Positions 8,140 to 17,295 are shown, counted from the first letter of the stretch. The stretch is 64,000 nucleotides of DNA from Pantoea alhagi (GCF_002101395.1 NZ_CP019706.1:3968001-4032000); one strand, 5' to 3'. A program made the numbers and translations. Notes: generated by a model not told the origin, from the letters alone.

Positions 8140-8727
8140 ATGTTGAGCATGAAAAAAATTGCCACGCCGCTGGCGTTAAGCCTGGGCCTTTGGGCGCAGT
8201 TCAGCCATGCTGAGGCGCAGACCTATCAGCTGAATCCGGAACATACCTCCGTGGTAATGAGCTGGTCGCATTTTGGTTTTTCTCATCCGACCGCTGATAT
8301 TTCCGGCACCAGCGGCACGCTGGTTTTCGACAGCGCAAATCCGGAAAAATCAAAAGTCGACGTGACGCTGCCCCTGACCAATATTGATACCCATGTAGAG
8401 GCGCTGACCACCGAATTCAAAGGCGATCAATATTTTAATACCGGTACTTATCCCACGGCGACTTTCCGCAGCACGCGCGTTATCAACAAAGGCAACAACC
8501 GCTATGAGGTGCAGGGCGATCTGACGCTTAAAGGCGTTACCCGTCCGGTCACGCTACACGCCACGCTGAACAAGCAGGGAGAACACCCCATGCTGAAAAA
8601 GCAGGCGATTGGCTTTGATGCCACGGCAACGGTAAAACGTTCCGATTTCAATCTGAAGCAGTATATTCCCGCCGTTAGCGATGACGTTACGCTGACTATC
8701 TCTACCGAAGCCTACGCGGCCAAATAA
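8140..8727 (+). CDS. YceI-family periplasmic lipocalin-like protein
   Basis: A 195-residue YceI-domain protein. A signal peptide (residues 1 to about 24, ending SHA or SHAEA) exports it to the periplasm. The mature part begins QTYQLNPEHTSVVMSWSHFGFSHP and carries the family features GTLVFDSANPEKSKVDVTLP, DTHVEALTTEFKGDQYFNTGTYPTATF and GDLTLKGVTRPVTL. Homologues form a beta-barrel that binds a polyisoprenoid. E. coli YceI is base- and stress-induced. ATG 8140 follows an AGG at a suitable distance; a second in-frame ATG lies nine bases on. It is a single gene with its own terminator, and the usual YceJ cytochrome partner is absent. Confidence 0.88.
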   Translation: MLSMKKIATPLALSLGLWAQFSHAEAQTYQLNPEHTSVVMSWSHFGFSHPTADISGTSGTLVFDSANPEKSKVDVTLPLTNIDTHVEALTTEFKGDQYFNTGTYPTATFRSTRVINKGNNRYEVQGDLTLKGVTRPVTLHATLNKQGEHPMLKKQAIGFDATATVKRSDFNLKQYIPAVSDDVTLTISTEAYAAK

Positions 8728-8732
8728 GCCTT

Positions 8733-8765
8733 TCAGCCCTGCTCTGTCAGGGCTGATGATTTTTC
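8733..8765 (+). terminator. Rho-independent terminator of the YceI-like gene
   Basis: TCAGCCCTG (8733-8741) and CAGGGCTGA (8748-8756) form a perfect 9-bp stem, followed by TGATTTTTC. Confidence 0.85.
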
Positions 8766-8871
8766 TCTTCCCGGACCGCCCTCTGCTGCCTTTACCCGCA
8801 AGAAAAAACGCGCGCGCTTCACGCTGCTGGCGTACCATTCTGGTAACCAGATGCTTATCAGAGAGGTAACC

Positions 8872-9195
8872 GTGAATTCAGCGTCATTTATCCTGCGTCT
8901 TTCCGCTTCCGTCAGCGCAGATATGCTGGAGGATCTGCGGGCCGTGATCCCCGCCGAGGTCACGCATGTGTTTATTAACGCACTGGATGAAGAGAGCCAT
9001 ACCACCTTTGAATGCCTGCAAAGCGACGAAAGCTGCTCGCTGGCCGCTTCTGCCATTGCGCTGTGGCGTCAGCTGGGTCATATCCATCACCTGACCTGGC
9101 GGCACGGCTGGGATACACAGGAGGTTTCAGACGCCAGCCAGCAGCAGCTGTTTCAGATGTTAAAAACCCCTGGCGCGATCTTACAGATTACCTGA
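8872..9195 (+). CDS. Hypothetical protein (107 aa)
   Basis: A 107-residue protein of unrecognised family. The GTG at 8872, preceded by GAGAGG, is the most likely start; an in-frame ATG at 8851 has no ribosome site and would add seven residues. It looks cytosolic and mixed alpha/beta (SFILRLSASVSADMLEDLRAVIP, then VTHVFINALDEESHTTFECL), with no membrane segment or signal. There are two cysteines and a His cluster (LGHIHHLTWRHGWD) that might bind metal, but no known motif. It stands alone. Confidence 0.6.
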   Translation: MNSASFILRLSASVSADMLEDLRAVIPAEVTHVFINALDEESHTTFECLQSDESCSLAASAIALWRQLGHIHHLTWRHGWDTQEVSDASQQQLFQMLKTPGAILQIT

Positions 9196-9224
9196 AGCAG
9201 CCTTTGTAGGGTTTAGAGGCTAAC

Positions 9225-9281
9225 ATGATTACCGCATGCTGTTACGCCGCTATTAACCGTCTGATTAAACAAGCGAAATGA
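9225..9281 (+). CDS. Possible 18-aa leader-like peptide
   Basis: A tiny ORF encoding M-I-T-A-C-C then YAAINRLIKQAK, with AGAGG spaced seven bases before the ATG. It could be a small amphipathic peptide or chance. The only support is the good ribosome site and the amphipathic composition. Confidence 0.2.
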   Translation: MITACCYAAINRLIKQAK

Positions 9282-9410
9282 TAAAAAAACTTTACTTTAG
9301 AGTTTCGTACTTTCTGACATGGATCAATAATTCCGCCAGAAAAAGGGATAAAAAATAACCTTAAGCTAAATTTTATTAATCATTATCCAAAGCAGGCTTA
9401 AGGAGACTGT

Positions 9411-9665
9411 ATGGCACGCCAACACTTTACCGCCCCGGAGTTTGCCCGGTATGCGGGTATCAAAGAGACCGAACTGATTCGCGCTATCTGTAATCGCGGC
9501 ACCATTGACGGCGTATCGCTGCCTGAGTCGCTGAATCATGCGCCACTTTCCGTTCGCGTCTGGCTGCGTAAAGATGTAATGCTGTTTACGCATACGTTAA
9601 ACCGCGCCAGAGCAGGACGCAAATACACCACACAGAACCGGAAACGCACCAGCCAGACCAGCTGA
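9411..9665 (+). CDS. Small putative winged-helix (excisionase/AlpA-like) protein (84 aa)
   Basis: An 84-residue basic protein with AAGGAGA before the ATG. Residues 5-60 follow the pattern of MerR/excisionase-type winged helices: a helix-turn-helix-like TAPEFARYAGIKETELIRAI, a short loop with CNRGTIDGVSLPE, then a beta-rich segment VRVWLRKDVMLF. The C-terminus is very basic (RARAGRKYTTQNRKRTSQTS), consistent with nucleic acid binding. This is inference from pattern. No integrase or phage gene adjoins it, so it is not an obvious element remnant. Confidence 0.6.
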   Translation: MARQHFTAPEFARYAGIKETELIRAICNRGTIDGVSLPESLNHAPLSVRVWLRKDVMLFTHTLNRARAGRKYTTQNRKRTSQTS

Positions 9666-9749
9666 TGCGAGAGGTTAACCGCAGGCCCGTAGCCTCTGTA
9701 TTGCGCCGGGCCCGCTCTGTTCACAGCGCAACACGCCGTGACCAGCTAC

Positions 9750-11024
9750 TTAGCCTGGATAGATACCACGATCTTTACGCGCCATCAGGATACGTTCGCA
9801 GGCGACGATATAGGCAGCGGTACGCAGCGTACATTCTTTTTCTATCGCTTTATCCCAGACATGCACCATCGCTTCGGTCATGATCTTGTCCATACGCGCA
9901 TTGATCTCTTCTTCGCTCCAGAAGAAGCTCGCCATATCCTGCACCCATTCAAAATAGCTGACCGTTACCCCGCCTGCGTTACAGATAACATCCGGCACCA
10001 CGGTAATGCCGCGCGCCTTAAGAATATCATCCGCATCAGGATAGGTTGGGCCGTTCGCCCCTTCCAGCACCAGTTTGCAGCTAAGCTTCTCTGCGCGTTC
10101 GCGCGTGATCTGCCCTTCCAGCGCCGCCGGGATCAGAATATCCATTTTCGTGGTCCAGAAATCTTCGCTACTGATTTTCTGGGCGCCAGGGAAACCGGCG
10201 ATCTGTTTGTGGCTGAGCTGCCACTCGCTGAGCGCGTGCAGATCAATTCCGTCCGCATTAAACAGCGTAGCGGTATGATCCTGGATCACCACCACGCGCG
10301 CCCCCGCTTCCGCAAACAGACGAGCCGCTTCGCTGCCGACGTTACCAAAGCCCTGCACGGCGATTTTTGCGCCTTCGATTTCAATACCGGCGCGCCCTGC
10401 TACTTCACGACCGGTAACAAATACGCCGCGTCCGGTCGCTTTTTCACGACCCAGCGAGCCGCCGAGGTGAATCGGTTTGCCGGTCACCACGCCGGTGATG
10501 GTGGTGCCGTGATTCATGGAATAGGTATCCATCATCCATGCCATCACTTTACCGTTGGTGCCCACATCCGGCGCCGGAATGTCGCGCTGCGGCCCAATAA
10601 TCAGACCGATTTCACTGGTATAGCGGCGAGTCAGACGTTCCAGTTCTCCCTCAGACAGCGAGAACGGATCGACGCGAATGCCGCCTTTCGCCCCGCCGTA
10701 AGGCAGGTTTACCGCGGCGCATTTGATGGTCATCCAGGCGGAGAGGGCCATGACTTCATTCAGATCCACGTCAGGATGGTAGCGAATACCGCCCTTACCC
10801 GGACCCCGGGAAAGATTGTGCTGAACACGAAAGCCTTCAAAATGGCGGATGGTTCCGTCATCCATCTGTAGGGGAATATCAACGATCAGGGCACGTTTCG
10901 GATGGCGCAGCGTATCGATCCAGCGCGACAAATCACCCAGATAAGGGGCAACGCGATCGATTTGCTGAAGGTAGGTGTTCCAGGCCGATGTACCGCTTTC
11001 TGACGCGTAAGATAGCTTTTCCAT
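9750..11024 (-). CDS. Glu/Leu/Phe/Val dehydrogenase (424-aa glutamate dehydrogenase, RocG/GudB type)
   Basis: Interconverts glutamate and 2-oxoglutarate plus ammonia, or acts on a related amino acid. The sequence shows the dimerisation/substrate region with GPGKGGIRYHPDVDLNEVMALSAWMTIKCAAVNLPYGGAKGG (catalytic Lys in GGAKGG), PAPDVGTNGKVMAWMMDTY, and a Rossmann motif VQGFGNVGSEAARL. At 424 residues it belongs to the shorter hexameric class typified by Bacillus RocG/GudB rather than the 447-residue E. coli GdhA, which suggests a catabolic NAD-linked role. ATG 11024 follows AAAGG. The divergent amino acid permease 565 bp away may be functionally linked. Confidence 0.88.
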   Translation of the reverse strand: MEKLSYASESGTSAWNTYLQQIDRVAPYLGDLSRWIDTLRHPKRALIVDIPLQMDDGTIRHFEGFRVQHNLSRGPGKGGIRYHPDVDLNEVMALSAWMTIKCAAVNLPYGGAKGGIRVDPFSLSEGELERLTRRYTSEIGLIIGPQRDIPAPDVGTNGKVMAWMMDTYSMNHGTTITGVVTGKPIHLGGSLGREKATGRGVFVTGREVAGRAGIEIEGAKIAVQGFGNVGSEAARLFAEAGARVVVIQDHTATLFNADGIDLHALSEWQLSHKQIAGFPGAQKISSEDFWTTKMDILIPAALEGQITRERAEKLSCKLVLEGANGPTYPDADDILKARGITVVPDVICNAGGVTVSYFEWVQDMASFFWSEEEINARMDKIMTEAMVHVWDKAIEKECTLRTAAYIVACERILMARKDRGIYPG

Positions 11025-11589
11025 AACAAACCTTTTTGAACAAAGTTATTTATATTGTTTAACCGTGGAAATGACCTGCATATCACTATGCGTTGATGAA
11101 TTTACCATTAATTATCGTCGATGGATTTTTCAGTCCGATGGAAAAAATTGTTTTTGCGTAAAGCAATCGCAACAGAGATGAATAATTAGTTACTTTTATT
11201 GGTTGCCATAAGGAGGCGGACTTTATGCAGTTATTATGCACTATTTATGCATAAAAAAGATTTTTCCTGACTTTTCAGAAAGTTGAAAGGGATCAAAAAG
11301 TTAAATTTTCGTTATTTTACAGAGTTGACAATGTAAAATTCGCCAGCCAGCATTAACCCGCCAGCTACTGTTGTACCGGCTGATTCTTGTGCGAATCAGA
11401 AATCGCTATCGTTTTCAAAATGTTGAAAATGAGGCTGCCTGTAGTCCGCTGAATATCGTTCATTATCCAGACAAGCCTGCCCTGTTCCTGGCGCGCTGAG
11501 CGCCTGATCCCTGCGTCGTTACGGGGAGGGGGTGCGTTTGTCTGCAATCGGAGTTTACTTCATGGTCAGCCGTTATAAGAGGAGAAGCC
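11025..11589. other. 565-bp divergent regulatory region between the dehydrogenase and permease genes
   Basis: No supported ORF. The left half (11050-11340) is strongly AT-rich and includes three phased TTATGCA repeats, a likely regulator site. The right half (11345-11589) is GC-richer and ends in AGAGGAGA, the permease ribosome site, so it would make a long leader if transcription starts in the AT-rich part. I found no recognisable riboswitch. Confidence 0.55.
11223..11251. repeat. Three TTATGCA direct repeats with exact 11-bp period
   Basis: TTATGCA begins at 11223, 11234 and 11245, so the three copies lie on the same face of the helix. They sit about 200 bp upstream of the dehydrogenase start. 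Likely a multimeric activator site; the protein is unknown. Confidence 0.5.
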
Positions 11590-13038
11590 ATGACCGCAAA
11601 ACAACCACCGCGATCGAGACCATCGGGAAATGAACAGAGTGCGCCGCAGACCTTACAACGCGGCCTGAGCGAACGACATATCCAGCTGATCTCTCTCGGC
11701 GGCGCGATCGGCACCGGCCTGTTTATGGGCGCAGGTAAAACCATTGCCGTTTCCGGCACCTCTATTCTGATCACCTATATCGTGGTCGGCTTTTTTATGT
11801 ATATGGTGATGCGGGCCATGGGCGAAGTGCTGCTTACCCGGCTGGATTACCGTTCATTTGCAGATTTTGTCTCAGATTATCTGGGGCCGAAAGCAAGCTT
11901 CTTTCTCGGCTGGTCATACTGGCTAAGCTGGGTGGTGACCTGCATCGCCGATGTGGTGGTGTGCGGCGGCTATGTACAGTACTGGTGGCCGACGCTGTCG
12001 CCCTGGATCCCGGCGCTGTTTGCGCTGGCACTGCTGTTGGCGTTTAACCTGCTGTCGGTCAAAATGTTTGGTGAAGCGGAGTTCTGGTTCGCCATCATCA
12101 AGGTTATCGCTATTATCGCGCTGATCCTTACCGGCCTGTGGATGATCGCCACCGGCTGGACATCGCCGGACGGCGTGCAAGCCTCGCCAGGTAATCTGAC
12201 CGATCCGGCGGTGTTTATGCCGCACGGCGTGGTCGGCTTCTTTGCTGGCTTTCAGATCGCTATTTTTTCCTATACCGGCATTGAGCTGCTCGGCACCATG
12301 ACGGCGGAAACCAAAACGCCGGAAAAGATCCTGCCACGCGCCATCCGGGCCATTCCGCTACGCATTATTATTTTTTATGTGCTGTCGATGGTGGTGATTA
12401 TTGCCGTCACCTCCTGGCAGCACGTTTCGCCAGATACCAGCCCGTTTGTCACGCTGTTTGATAAAGCGGGCCTGCCCGCCGCCGCCGCGCTGATTAACTT
12501 TGTTGCGCTCACTTCCGCCATGTCCTCTGCCAACAGTGGCGTCTATTCCAGTACCCGCATGCTGTATGGCTTGTCGGTGGAAAAACATGCGCATCGCCAG
12601 TTCCGCATCCTGTCGCGCGTCACGGCGATACCGGTGCGCAGCCTGCTGTTCTCCTGCTTCTGTATGCTGAGCGGCACGCTGCTGCTGTTTCTGACGCCCA
12701 ACGTCATGACGCTGTTCACCATTGTTTCCACGCTGGCGGCAATTCTGGTGATCTACAGCTGGGGAATGATTCTGGTGGCCTATCTGGTTTACCGTCGGCG
12801 TCAGCCGGAGTTACATGAGCAGTCAACGTTTAAAATGCCGGGCGGCCGGGCGATGTGCTGGTTGACGCTGCTGTTTTTCCTGTTTTCGCTGGTGATTATG
12901 GTTTTCGATGCCGATACACGCGCGGCGCTGTGCGCCATGCCTGTCTGGTTTATCCTGCTGGCCATTTTCTGGCGGCTGACGCTGCGCCGCCGTCAGGCGC
13001 GGGCGCGCCAGTCCTGGCAAACCAGCATTGGATCCTGA
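11590..13038 (+). CDS. Amino acid permease, APC superfamily (AAT family)
   Basis: A 482-residue inner-membrane proton-coupled amino acid importer with about 12 hydrophobic segments. The N-terminal signature GLSERHIQLISLGGAIGTGLFMGAG is diagnostic of the AAT family (CycA, PheP, AroP, YifK). FSYTGIELLGTMTAETKTPEKILPRAI is the conserved segment between TM6 and TM7, and SSANSGVYSSTRMLYGLS the conserved TM8 region. CycA is my nearest match by memory, which would imply glycine/D-alanine/D-serine, but the specificity cannot be fixed. ATG 11590 follows AGAGGAGA. It diverges from the glutamate-dehydrogenase family gene, so it may feed that enzyme. Confidence 0.87.
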   Translation: MTAKQPPRSRPSGNEQSAPQTLQRGLSERHIQLISLGGAIGTGLFMGAGKTIAVSGTSILITYIVVGFFMYMVMRAMGEVLLTRLDYRSFADFVSDYLGPKASFFLGWSYWLSWVVTCIADVVVCGGYVQYWWPTLSPWIPALFALALLLAFNLLSVKMFGEAEFWFAIIKVIAIIALILTGLWMIATGWTSPDGVQASPGNLTDPAVFMPHGVVGFFAGFQIAIFSYTGIELLGTMTAETKTPEKILPRAIRAIPLRIIIFYVLSMVVIIAVTSWQHVSPDTSPFVTLFDKAGLPAAAALINFVALTSAMSSANSGVYSSTRMLYGLSVEKHAHRQFRILSRVTAIPVRSLLFSCFCMLSGTLLLFLTPNVMTLFTIVSTLAAILVIYSWGMILVAYLVYRRRQPELHEQSTFKMPGGRAMCWLTLLFFLFSLVIMVFDADTRAALCAMPVWFILLAIFWRLTLRRRQARARQSWQTSIGS

Positions 13039-13042
13039 TCGT

Positions 13043-13071
13043 AAAAAAGGCGGCGAGATTATCTCGCCGCC
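13043..13071 (-). terminator. Terminator of ahr (possibly bidirectional)
   Basis: GGCGGCGAGA-TTA-TCTCGCCGCC forms a perfect 10-bp stem (13049-13071). On the minus strand it is followed by TTTTTTAC, making a strong terminator for the ahr gene ending at 13099. It may also stop the permease transcript. Confidence 0.85.
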
Positions 13072-13098
13072 TGACTTAGCTTTTTGCGCGCTGGCAGA

Positions 13099-14115
13099 TT
13101 AAAAATCTGCTTTCAGCACCACGCGATAATTCGCCTTACCGGCTCGCACGTGATCCAGCGCTTCATTGATTTTCGACATCGGGAAAAACTCCACTTTCGG
13201 CGCGATATCGGTGCGCGACGCCAGCTTCAGCAGCGTACGCAGCTGGCCCGGCGAACCGGTGGAAGAACCGGTTACCGCCCGGTCACCCAGAATCAGGCTG
13301 AACGCCGGTACGTCGAAAGGTTTCATCACCGCGCCCACGGTATGGAATTTACCGCGCGGCGCCAGCGCTGCAAAGTACGGCTGCCAGTCAAGATCCACCG
13401 CCACGGTGCTGAGGATCAGATCAAACTGACCGGCCAGTTTTTTCAGCGCTTCCGGATCGCGGCTGTTGACCACATGATCCGCGCCCATATCAAGAATCGA
13501 CTGCTTTTTCTCCGGCGTTGAGCTGAATGCGGTCACTTCCGCGCCCATTGCATGCAGAATTTTAATCGCAATATGGCCCAGGCCGCCGATGCCGATTACC
13601 CCGACGCGGCTGGTGGCAGTGATGTTATGCATCAGCAGCGGTTTGAAAACCGTGATGCCGCCGCACAACAGCGGACCGGCTGATGCAGGATCCAGTTTCT
13701 CCGGCAGCGGAATCACCCATTGCCAGTTAGCGCGCAGCTTCTCGGCAAAGCCGCCTTTGTTAGCGATAGTCGGCACGCTGCCGTTCAGGCAGTTGACCTG
13801 ATCGCCGGTGATGCAGGCGTCGCAGTGTTCACAGCTTTTCGCCGTCCAGCCAATGCCCACGCGCTGACCAATGGAAAGGCCTTTATTTTTAGCCGCCTCG
13901 CCCAGTGCGGAAACGCGCCCAATCACTTCATGACCGGCAATCACGGGATATTGAGAAATACCCCACTCGTTATCGATCATCGACAAATCAGAATGACAAA
14001 CGCCGCAGTATTCCACTTCGACTTCAACATCTTCGGCGCTCAGCGATGCTGCTTCATATTCATAGAGTTCTAAAGCCTGACCGGCTTCCATCGCTGCATA
14101 GCTCTTGATTTTCAC
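13099..14115 (-). CDS. ahr: Ahr, NADPH-dependent zinc aldehyde reductase (YjgB)
   Basis: A 338-residue MDR-family reductase of medium and long aliphatic aldehydes. It aligns by memory with E. coli Ahr/YjgB (339 aa) throughout, including IKSYAAMEAGQALELYEY, CGVCHSDLSMIDNEWG (catalytic zinc Cys), GHEVIGRV, the structural zinc cluster CEHCDACITGDQVNC, PLLCGGITVFKPLL and VIGIGGLGHIAIK (cofactor). The C-terminus YRVVLKADF is the same. It is a single gene with a strong terminator. ATG 14115 follows GAGGTG at a good distance. Confidence 0.93.
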   Translation of the reverse strand: MKIKSYAAMEAGQALELYEYEAASLSAEDVEVEVEYCGVCHSDLSMIDNEWGISQYPVIAGHEVIGRVSALGEAAKNKGLSIGQRVGIGWTAKSCEHCDACITGDQVNCLNGSVPTIANKGGFAEKLRANWQWVIPLPEKLDPASAGPLLCGGITVFKPLLMHNITATSRVGVIGIGGLGHIAIKILHAMGAEVTAFSSTPEKKQSILDMGADHVVNSRDPEALKKLAGQFDLILSTVAVDLDWQPYFAALAPRGKFHTVGAVMKPFDVPAFSLILGDRAVTGSSTGSPGQLRTLLKLASRTDIAPKVEFFPMSKINEALDHVRAGKANYRVVLKADF

Positions 14116-14229
14116 TAATTCACCTCAGATTGCGTTAGAGATCCAACTGAGAGTGTAGCAAAACGCAGTAGCAGCAGACTTTCCACTTTATGCCACGGTT
14201 ATTTTTCAGTCAGTTAGCTTTTCTGCAAG

Positions 14230-15651
14230 TTAATCCGTCGGGTGCTGAGCAGCGACTGCCGCCGGAATAATAGCCGTGAACGTAATGACATTATCCTTCA
14301 TGGCAACCTGCAGATCGCCATCATGCGCCAGTAAAATCGCGCGCGTGATGGACAGCCCCAGCCCGGCACCATCCGTATTATGCTGCCGGGAGGCATCGCC
14401 ACGATAAAAACGGTCAAAAAGCCGTCCCAGGTTTTCCTGAGAGAGATTTTCTGTAGGATTAGAAAACTGTACCAATACCGCTCCCGCTTTCTGTTCCACC
14501 AGCACACTAATGGCTGAAGCGGGTAAAGAATATTTTATGGCGTTGGCCAGCAGATTGCTTAACGCACGACGCAGCATCAGACGATCGCCTTTGACGGCAG
14601 CTTCGCCCTGCAGTAACAGGGTTTTATCGCTGTCGCCAGCCAGCGGTTCGAAAAAGTCGATAAGTTCTGCCAGTTCTGCGTTAAGGGAAATGCGCTGCTT
14701 TTCCAGAGGCATCAGCCCGTTCTCTGATTTCGCCAGAAAAAGCATATCACTGCTCATTCTGGCAAGCCGACTGAGCTCTTCCAGATTCGAAAAAAGCACC
14801 TCCCGGTAACTTTCCGCATCGCGCTCCCGGGACAGGGCGACCTGGGTCTGCATCATCAGGTTACTGACGGGCGTCCGCAGCTCATGGGCAATATCAGATG
14901 ACAACTCAGAGAGGCGACGAAATGAATTTTCCAGCCGCTCAAGCATGCTGTTGAATTCAGCTACCGTCGCCTTCAGCTCCGCTGGCAGATCATGCGCGGG
15001 AAGACGTTCACTGAGGTTATTAATGGTGATCGCCGAGGCCAGCCGGTTTATTTCATTCAGTGGTCTCAGCCCCATGCGGGTGACCAGCCAGCCCAGAAAT
15101 ACTGAAATAAAGATCAGGGCGAGGTTAAACCAGACCAGCCACTTTTTAAGCTGACCGATAAACGCATCATGAAAGCCGGTATCATAAGCGGCCGTGATCA
15201 GCACGTCGCTTTGTCTGCCAGCATCACGGGCACTGATTTTTCTGACCAACACATGATACCGTCCTCCCTCTTTCTCTACAGTTTGCAGAGTATCCAGGCG
15301 GGCGGCTTCATCGGCAAAGCGTTGCTGCGGAACCGGAAAGCCAGATGAGGCGTAATCAGCCAGTATCTGATTATCTGAGGTTTTAACGGAAAGATAGAGC
15401 CCGCTGTGACCGACCATGGCATCCGTAAGCTTGCGCGCAAGCGACGCGCTGTCGAGCCTTCCTGCATGCACTTCCCCCTCAAGCAGTTCAGTAACCAGTT
15501 CAAGTTTTCCGGTTAATAACGAGGCATCCTGATGGCGAAAATAGCTGCTCAGGGCGGCCACCAGCAGGACGCTGGAAAGCAGCCAGACGGACATCATCAC
15601 GCCCGCAAATATCATGCTCAGCCGTGAGGTCAGGGAACCGTTACGTTTCAA
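14230..15651 (-). CDS. pcoS: PcoS/CusS-type copper sensor histidine kinase
   Basis: A 473-residue inner-membrane sensor kinase. TM1 spans about residues 12-37 and TM2 about 170-190, bracketing a periplasmic metal-sensing loop. A HAMP region (MGLRPLNEINRLASAITI...) is followed by the HisKA phosphoacceptor SSDIAHELRTPVSNLM (H256) and an HATPase domain with NLLANAIKYS and DGAGLGLSITRAI. The start overlaps the pcoR stop by four bases, so the two are translationally coupled. Homologues autophosphorylate on periplasmic Cu and pass phosphate to PcoR/CusR. It is the last gene of the copper operon. Confidence 0.88.
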   Translation of the reverse strand: MKRNGSLTSRLSMIFAGVMMSVWLLSSVLLVAALSSYFRHQDASLLTGKLELVTELLEGEVHAGRLDSASLARKLTDAMVGHSGLYLSVKTSDNQILADYASSGFPVPQQRFADEAARLDTLQTVEKEGGRYHVLVRKISARDAGRQSDVLITAAYDTGFHDAFIGQLKKWLVWFNLALIFISVFLGWLVTRMGLRPLNEINRLASAITINNLSERLPAHDLPAELKATVAEFNSMLERLENSFRRLSELSSDIAHELRTPVSNLMMQTQVALSRERDAESYREVLFSNLEELSRLARMSSDMLFLAKSENGLMPLEKQRISLNAELAELIDFFEPLAGDSDKTLLLQGEAAVKGDRLMLRRALSNLLANAIKYSLPASAISVLVEQKAGAVLVQFSNPTENLSQENLGRLFDRFYRGDASRQHNTDGAGLGLSITRAILLAHDGDLQVAMKDNVITFTAIIPAAVAAQHPTD

Positions 15652-16328
15652 TCTTCGCGTATCTCCAGGACATAACCTATTCCCCTGACGGTATGAATAA
15701 GCTTTGGCGTAAAGTCATCGTCCACCTTGCTGCGAAGCCGCCTGACGGCGACATCAATCACATTGGTATCGCTGTCAAAGTTAATATTCCAGACCAGGGA
15801 GGAAATCAGGCTTCTCGGTAATATCTCTCCGGTTCGCTGTAACAGCAGCTCAAGCAGCACAAACTCTTTTGAGGAGAGATGAATTTTTTTGCCGGAGCGG
15901 CTCACGCTTCGGCGGGCAACATCCATAACCAGATCGGCAATGCGGTGCGTTCCGGAAGCCTGCATGCGGTTGCGCCTGAGCAGCATGCGGACACGGGCCA
16001 ACAGCTCGGCAAAATCGAAGGGTTTAAGCAGATAGTCATCCGCGCCCAGATCGAGACCTTTAATCTTCTCACTGACATTATCTCTGGCGGTCAGAAACAG
16101 CACAGGCTCTTCGTGGCGGGCCATTCGCATTTGTCGCAGGATATCCCAGCCATCCATTGAAGGCAGCATGACATCCAGAATAATCAGATCGTAACGCTGT
16201 TGCAGGATATGCTCCAGCCCCTGCCGTCCGTCATGCACCAGCGTCACCTCATATCCTGCTTCCTGAAGTCCCTGCTTCAGGTAGGTCCCGGTTTTCAGTT
16301 CGTCCTCGACAATCAGCATGGTGGTCAT
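15648..16328 (-). CDS. pcoR: PcoR/CopR copper response regulator (OmpR family)
   Basis: A 226-residue two-component regulator. The receiver domain has acidic residues E8/D9 (VEDE), phosphoacceptor D52 (LIILDVMLP), T in FLTARD and K in LLKPFD. The OmpR-type winged helix spans about 130-225 (KEFVLLELLLQRTGEILPRSLISSLVW, DSDTNVIDVAVRRLRSKVDDDF, IHTVRGIGYVLE). It matches plasmid PcoR (226 aa) more closely than CusR by memory, especially HEEPVLFLTARDNV. It probably activates pcoA transcription through the palindrome at 20536. It lies 30 bp after pcoD. Confidence 0.9.
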   Translation of the reverse strand: MTTMLIVEDELKTGTYLKQGLQEAGYEVTLVHDGRQGLEHILQQRYDLIILDVMLPSMDGWDILRQMRMARHEEPVLFLTARDNVSEKIKGLDLGADDYLLKPFDFAELLARVRMLLRRNRMQASGTHRIADLVMDVARRSVSRSGKKIHLSSKEFVLLELLLQRTGEILPRSLISSLVWNINFDSDTNVIDVAVRRLRSKVDDDFTPKLIHTVRGIGYVLEIRED

Positions 16329-16358
16329 GATGCGGTTTTCCTGGGCTGCGTTTGGTGG

Positions 16359-17291
16359 TTACGCCATACCGCTACCGGGCGACAATGTGCCGAGCCAGGC
16401 GACGATGGCCAGTATCAGTATCGATAGGGTAAATTCCGTGATAATGCTTTTACGCATCAGGATAATGCTTGCTTTATGGTGACCCTGAAGCAGCGCATTT
16501 TCCAGCCCCGGGGCAAGCCGAAAGCGATTTAGCGCAGCCAGCAGCAGTAGCAGGCAAAACAGCAGGGTTTTTATCAGCAACAGCAGACCATAGTCGCTCC
16601 CTGGTAAGGTCGTCAGGGGTTTTTCAACGATAAATAAGGCATTAACTACGGCGGTAATCACAATGCTCAGCACAATGAGGGTTCCCGCGCGGGCGAACCC
16701 TGTTAGCGCATCGGCCAGTTGCCGGGCATAGTCGGCCTCTTCAGCCTTTTTGCTGCACAACAGCAGAGTAAAGGCCGCCAGCGCACCGACCCAGGCTCCC
16801 GCCGCGAACAGATGGACAATATCGCTCAGCAGATGCAGGTAATAGCGGACACCGTCGTTCATGGCCGCATGACCGCCCCATGCCAGCGTCGCCAGCGCCG
16901 TGCCGCCAGACAGGACCAGAACATAGCGTGAAAGCCTGGCATATCTTAACCGCAGGCTGAGACCGACAAAGGCCATGACCAGCGCAACGAGCCGGATCAC
17001 CCAGCTCATACCGACTGCGGTTTCCCCGACAACTATTTCCATAATATGCAGGGTTAACTCACCGGGATGGGCGACGCCGCTCATCGACTGGGCAACAAGC
17101 AGCATATTCGCCAGAGAGAGTACAATACCCGCAGAGATAAACGTAAAGCAGAACGACCAGCCGCTGAACAAAGACACCGGTTTCTTTAGAGCGCCTTTCA
17201 CCCCGTACATCTCAAATAAAGGCAGGCCAAAAAGAAGCATAAGATCAAGATAAAGCAGAAACCGGATAGCAATAAAAAGCTGATCGTTCAT
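16359..17291 (-). CDS. pcoD: PcoD/CopD inner-membrane copper transport protein
   Basis: A 310-residue, strongly hydrophobic protein with about eight transmembrane segments, typical of CopD/PcoD (about 309 aa), which works with CopC in periplasmic-to-cytoplasmic copper handling. Recognisable regions include WGGHAAMNDGVRYYLHLLSDIVHLFAAGAWVGAL, with the conserved His cluster that probably binds copper within the membrane. It starts four bases after the pcoC stop codon. The order ABCD is the standard one. Confidence 0.88.
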   Translation of the reverse strand: MNDQLFIAIRFLLYLDLMLLFGLPLFEMYGVKGALKKPVSLFSGWSFCFTFISAGIVLSLANMLLVAQSMSGVAHPGELTLHIMEIVVGETAVGMSWVIRLVALVMAFVGLSLRLRYARLSRYVLVLSGGTALATLAWGGHAAMNDGVRYYLHLLSDIVHLFAAGAWVGALAAFTLLLCSKKAEEADYARQLADALTGFARAGTLIVLSIVITAVVNALFIVEKPLTTLPGSDYGLLLLIKTLLFCLLLLLAALNRFRLAPGLENALLQGHHKASIILMRKSIITEFTLSILILAIVAWLGTLSPGSGMA

Positions 17292-17295
17292 GAGA

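Noticed and set aside
9738..10871. 377-aa plus-strand ORF
   Set aside because: Lies antisense to a well-conserved glutamate dehydrogenase family gene, with no ribosome site and no domain content.
11345..11589. Possible glycine or other riboswitch in the long permease leader
   Set aside because: I could not find the conserved core of any riboswitch class known to me, and the hairpins there are weak.
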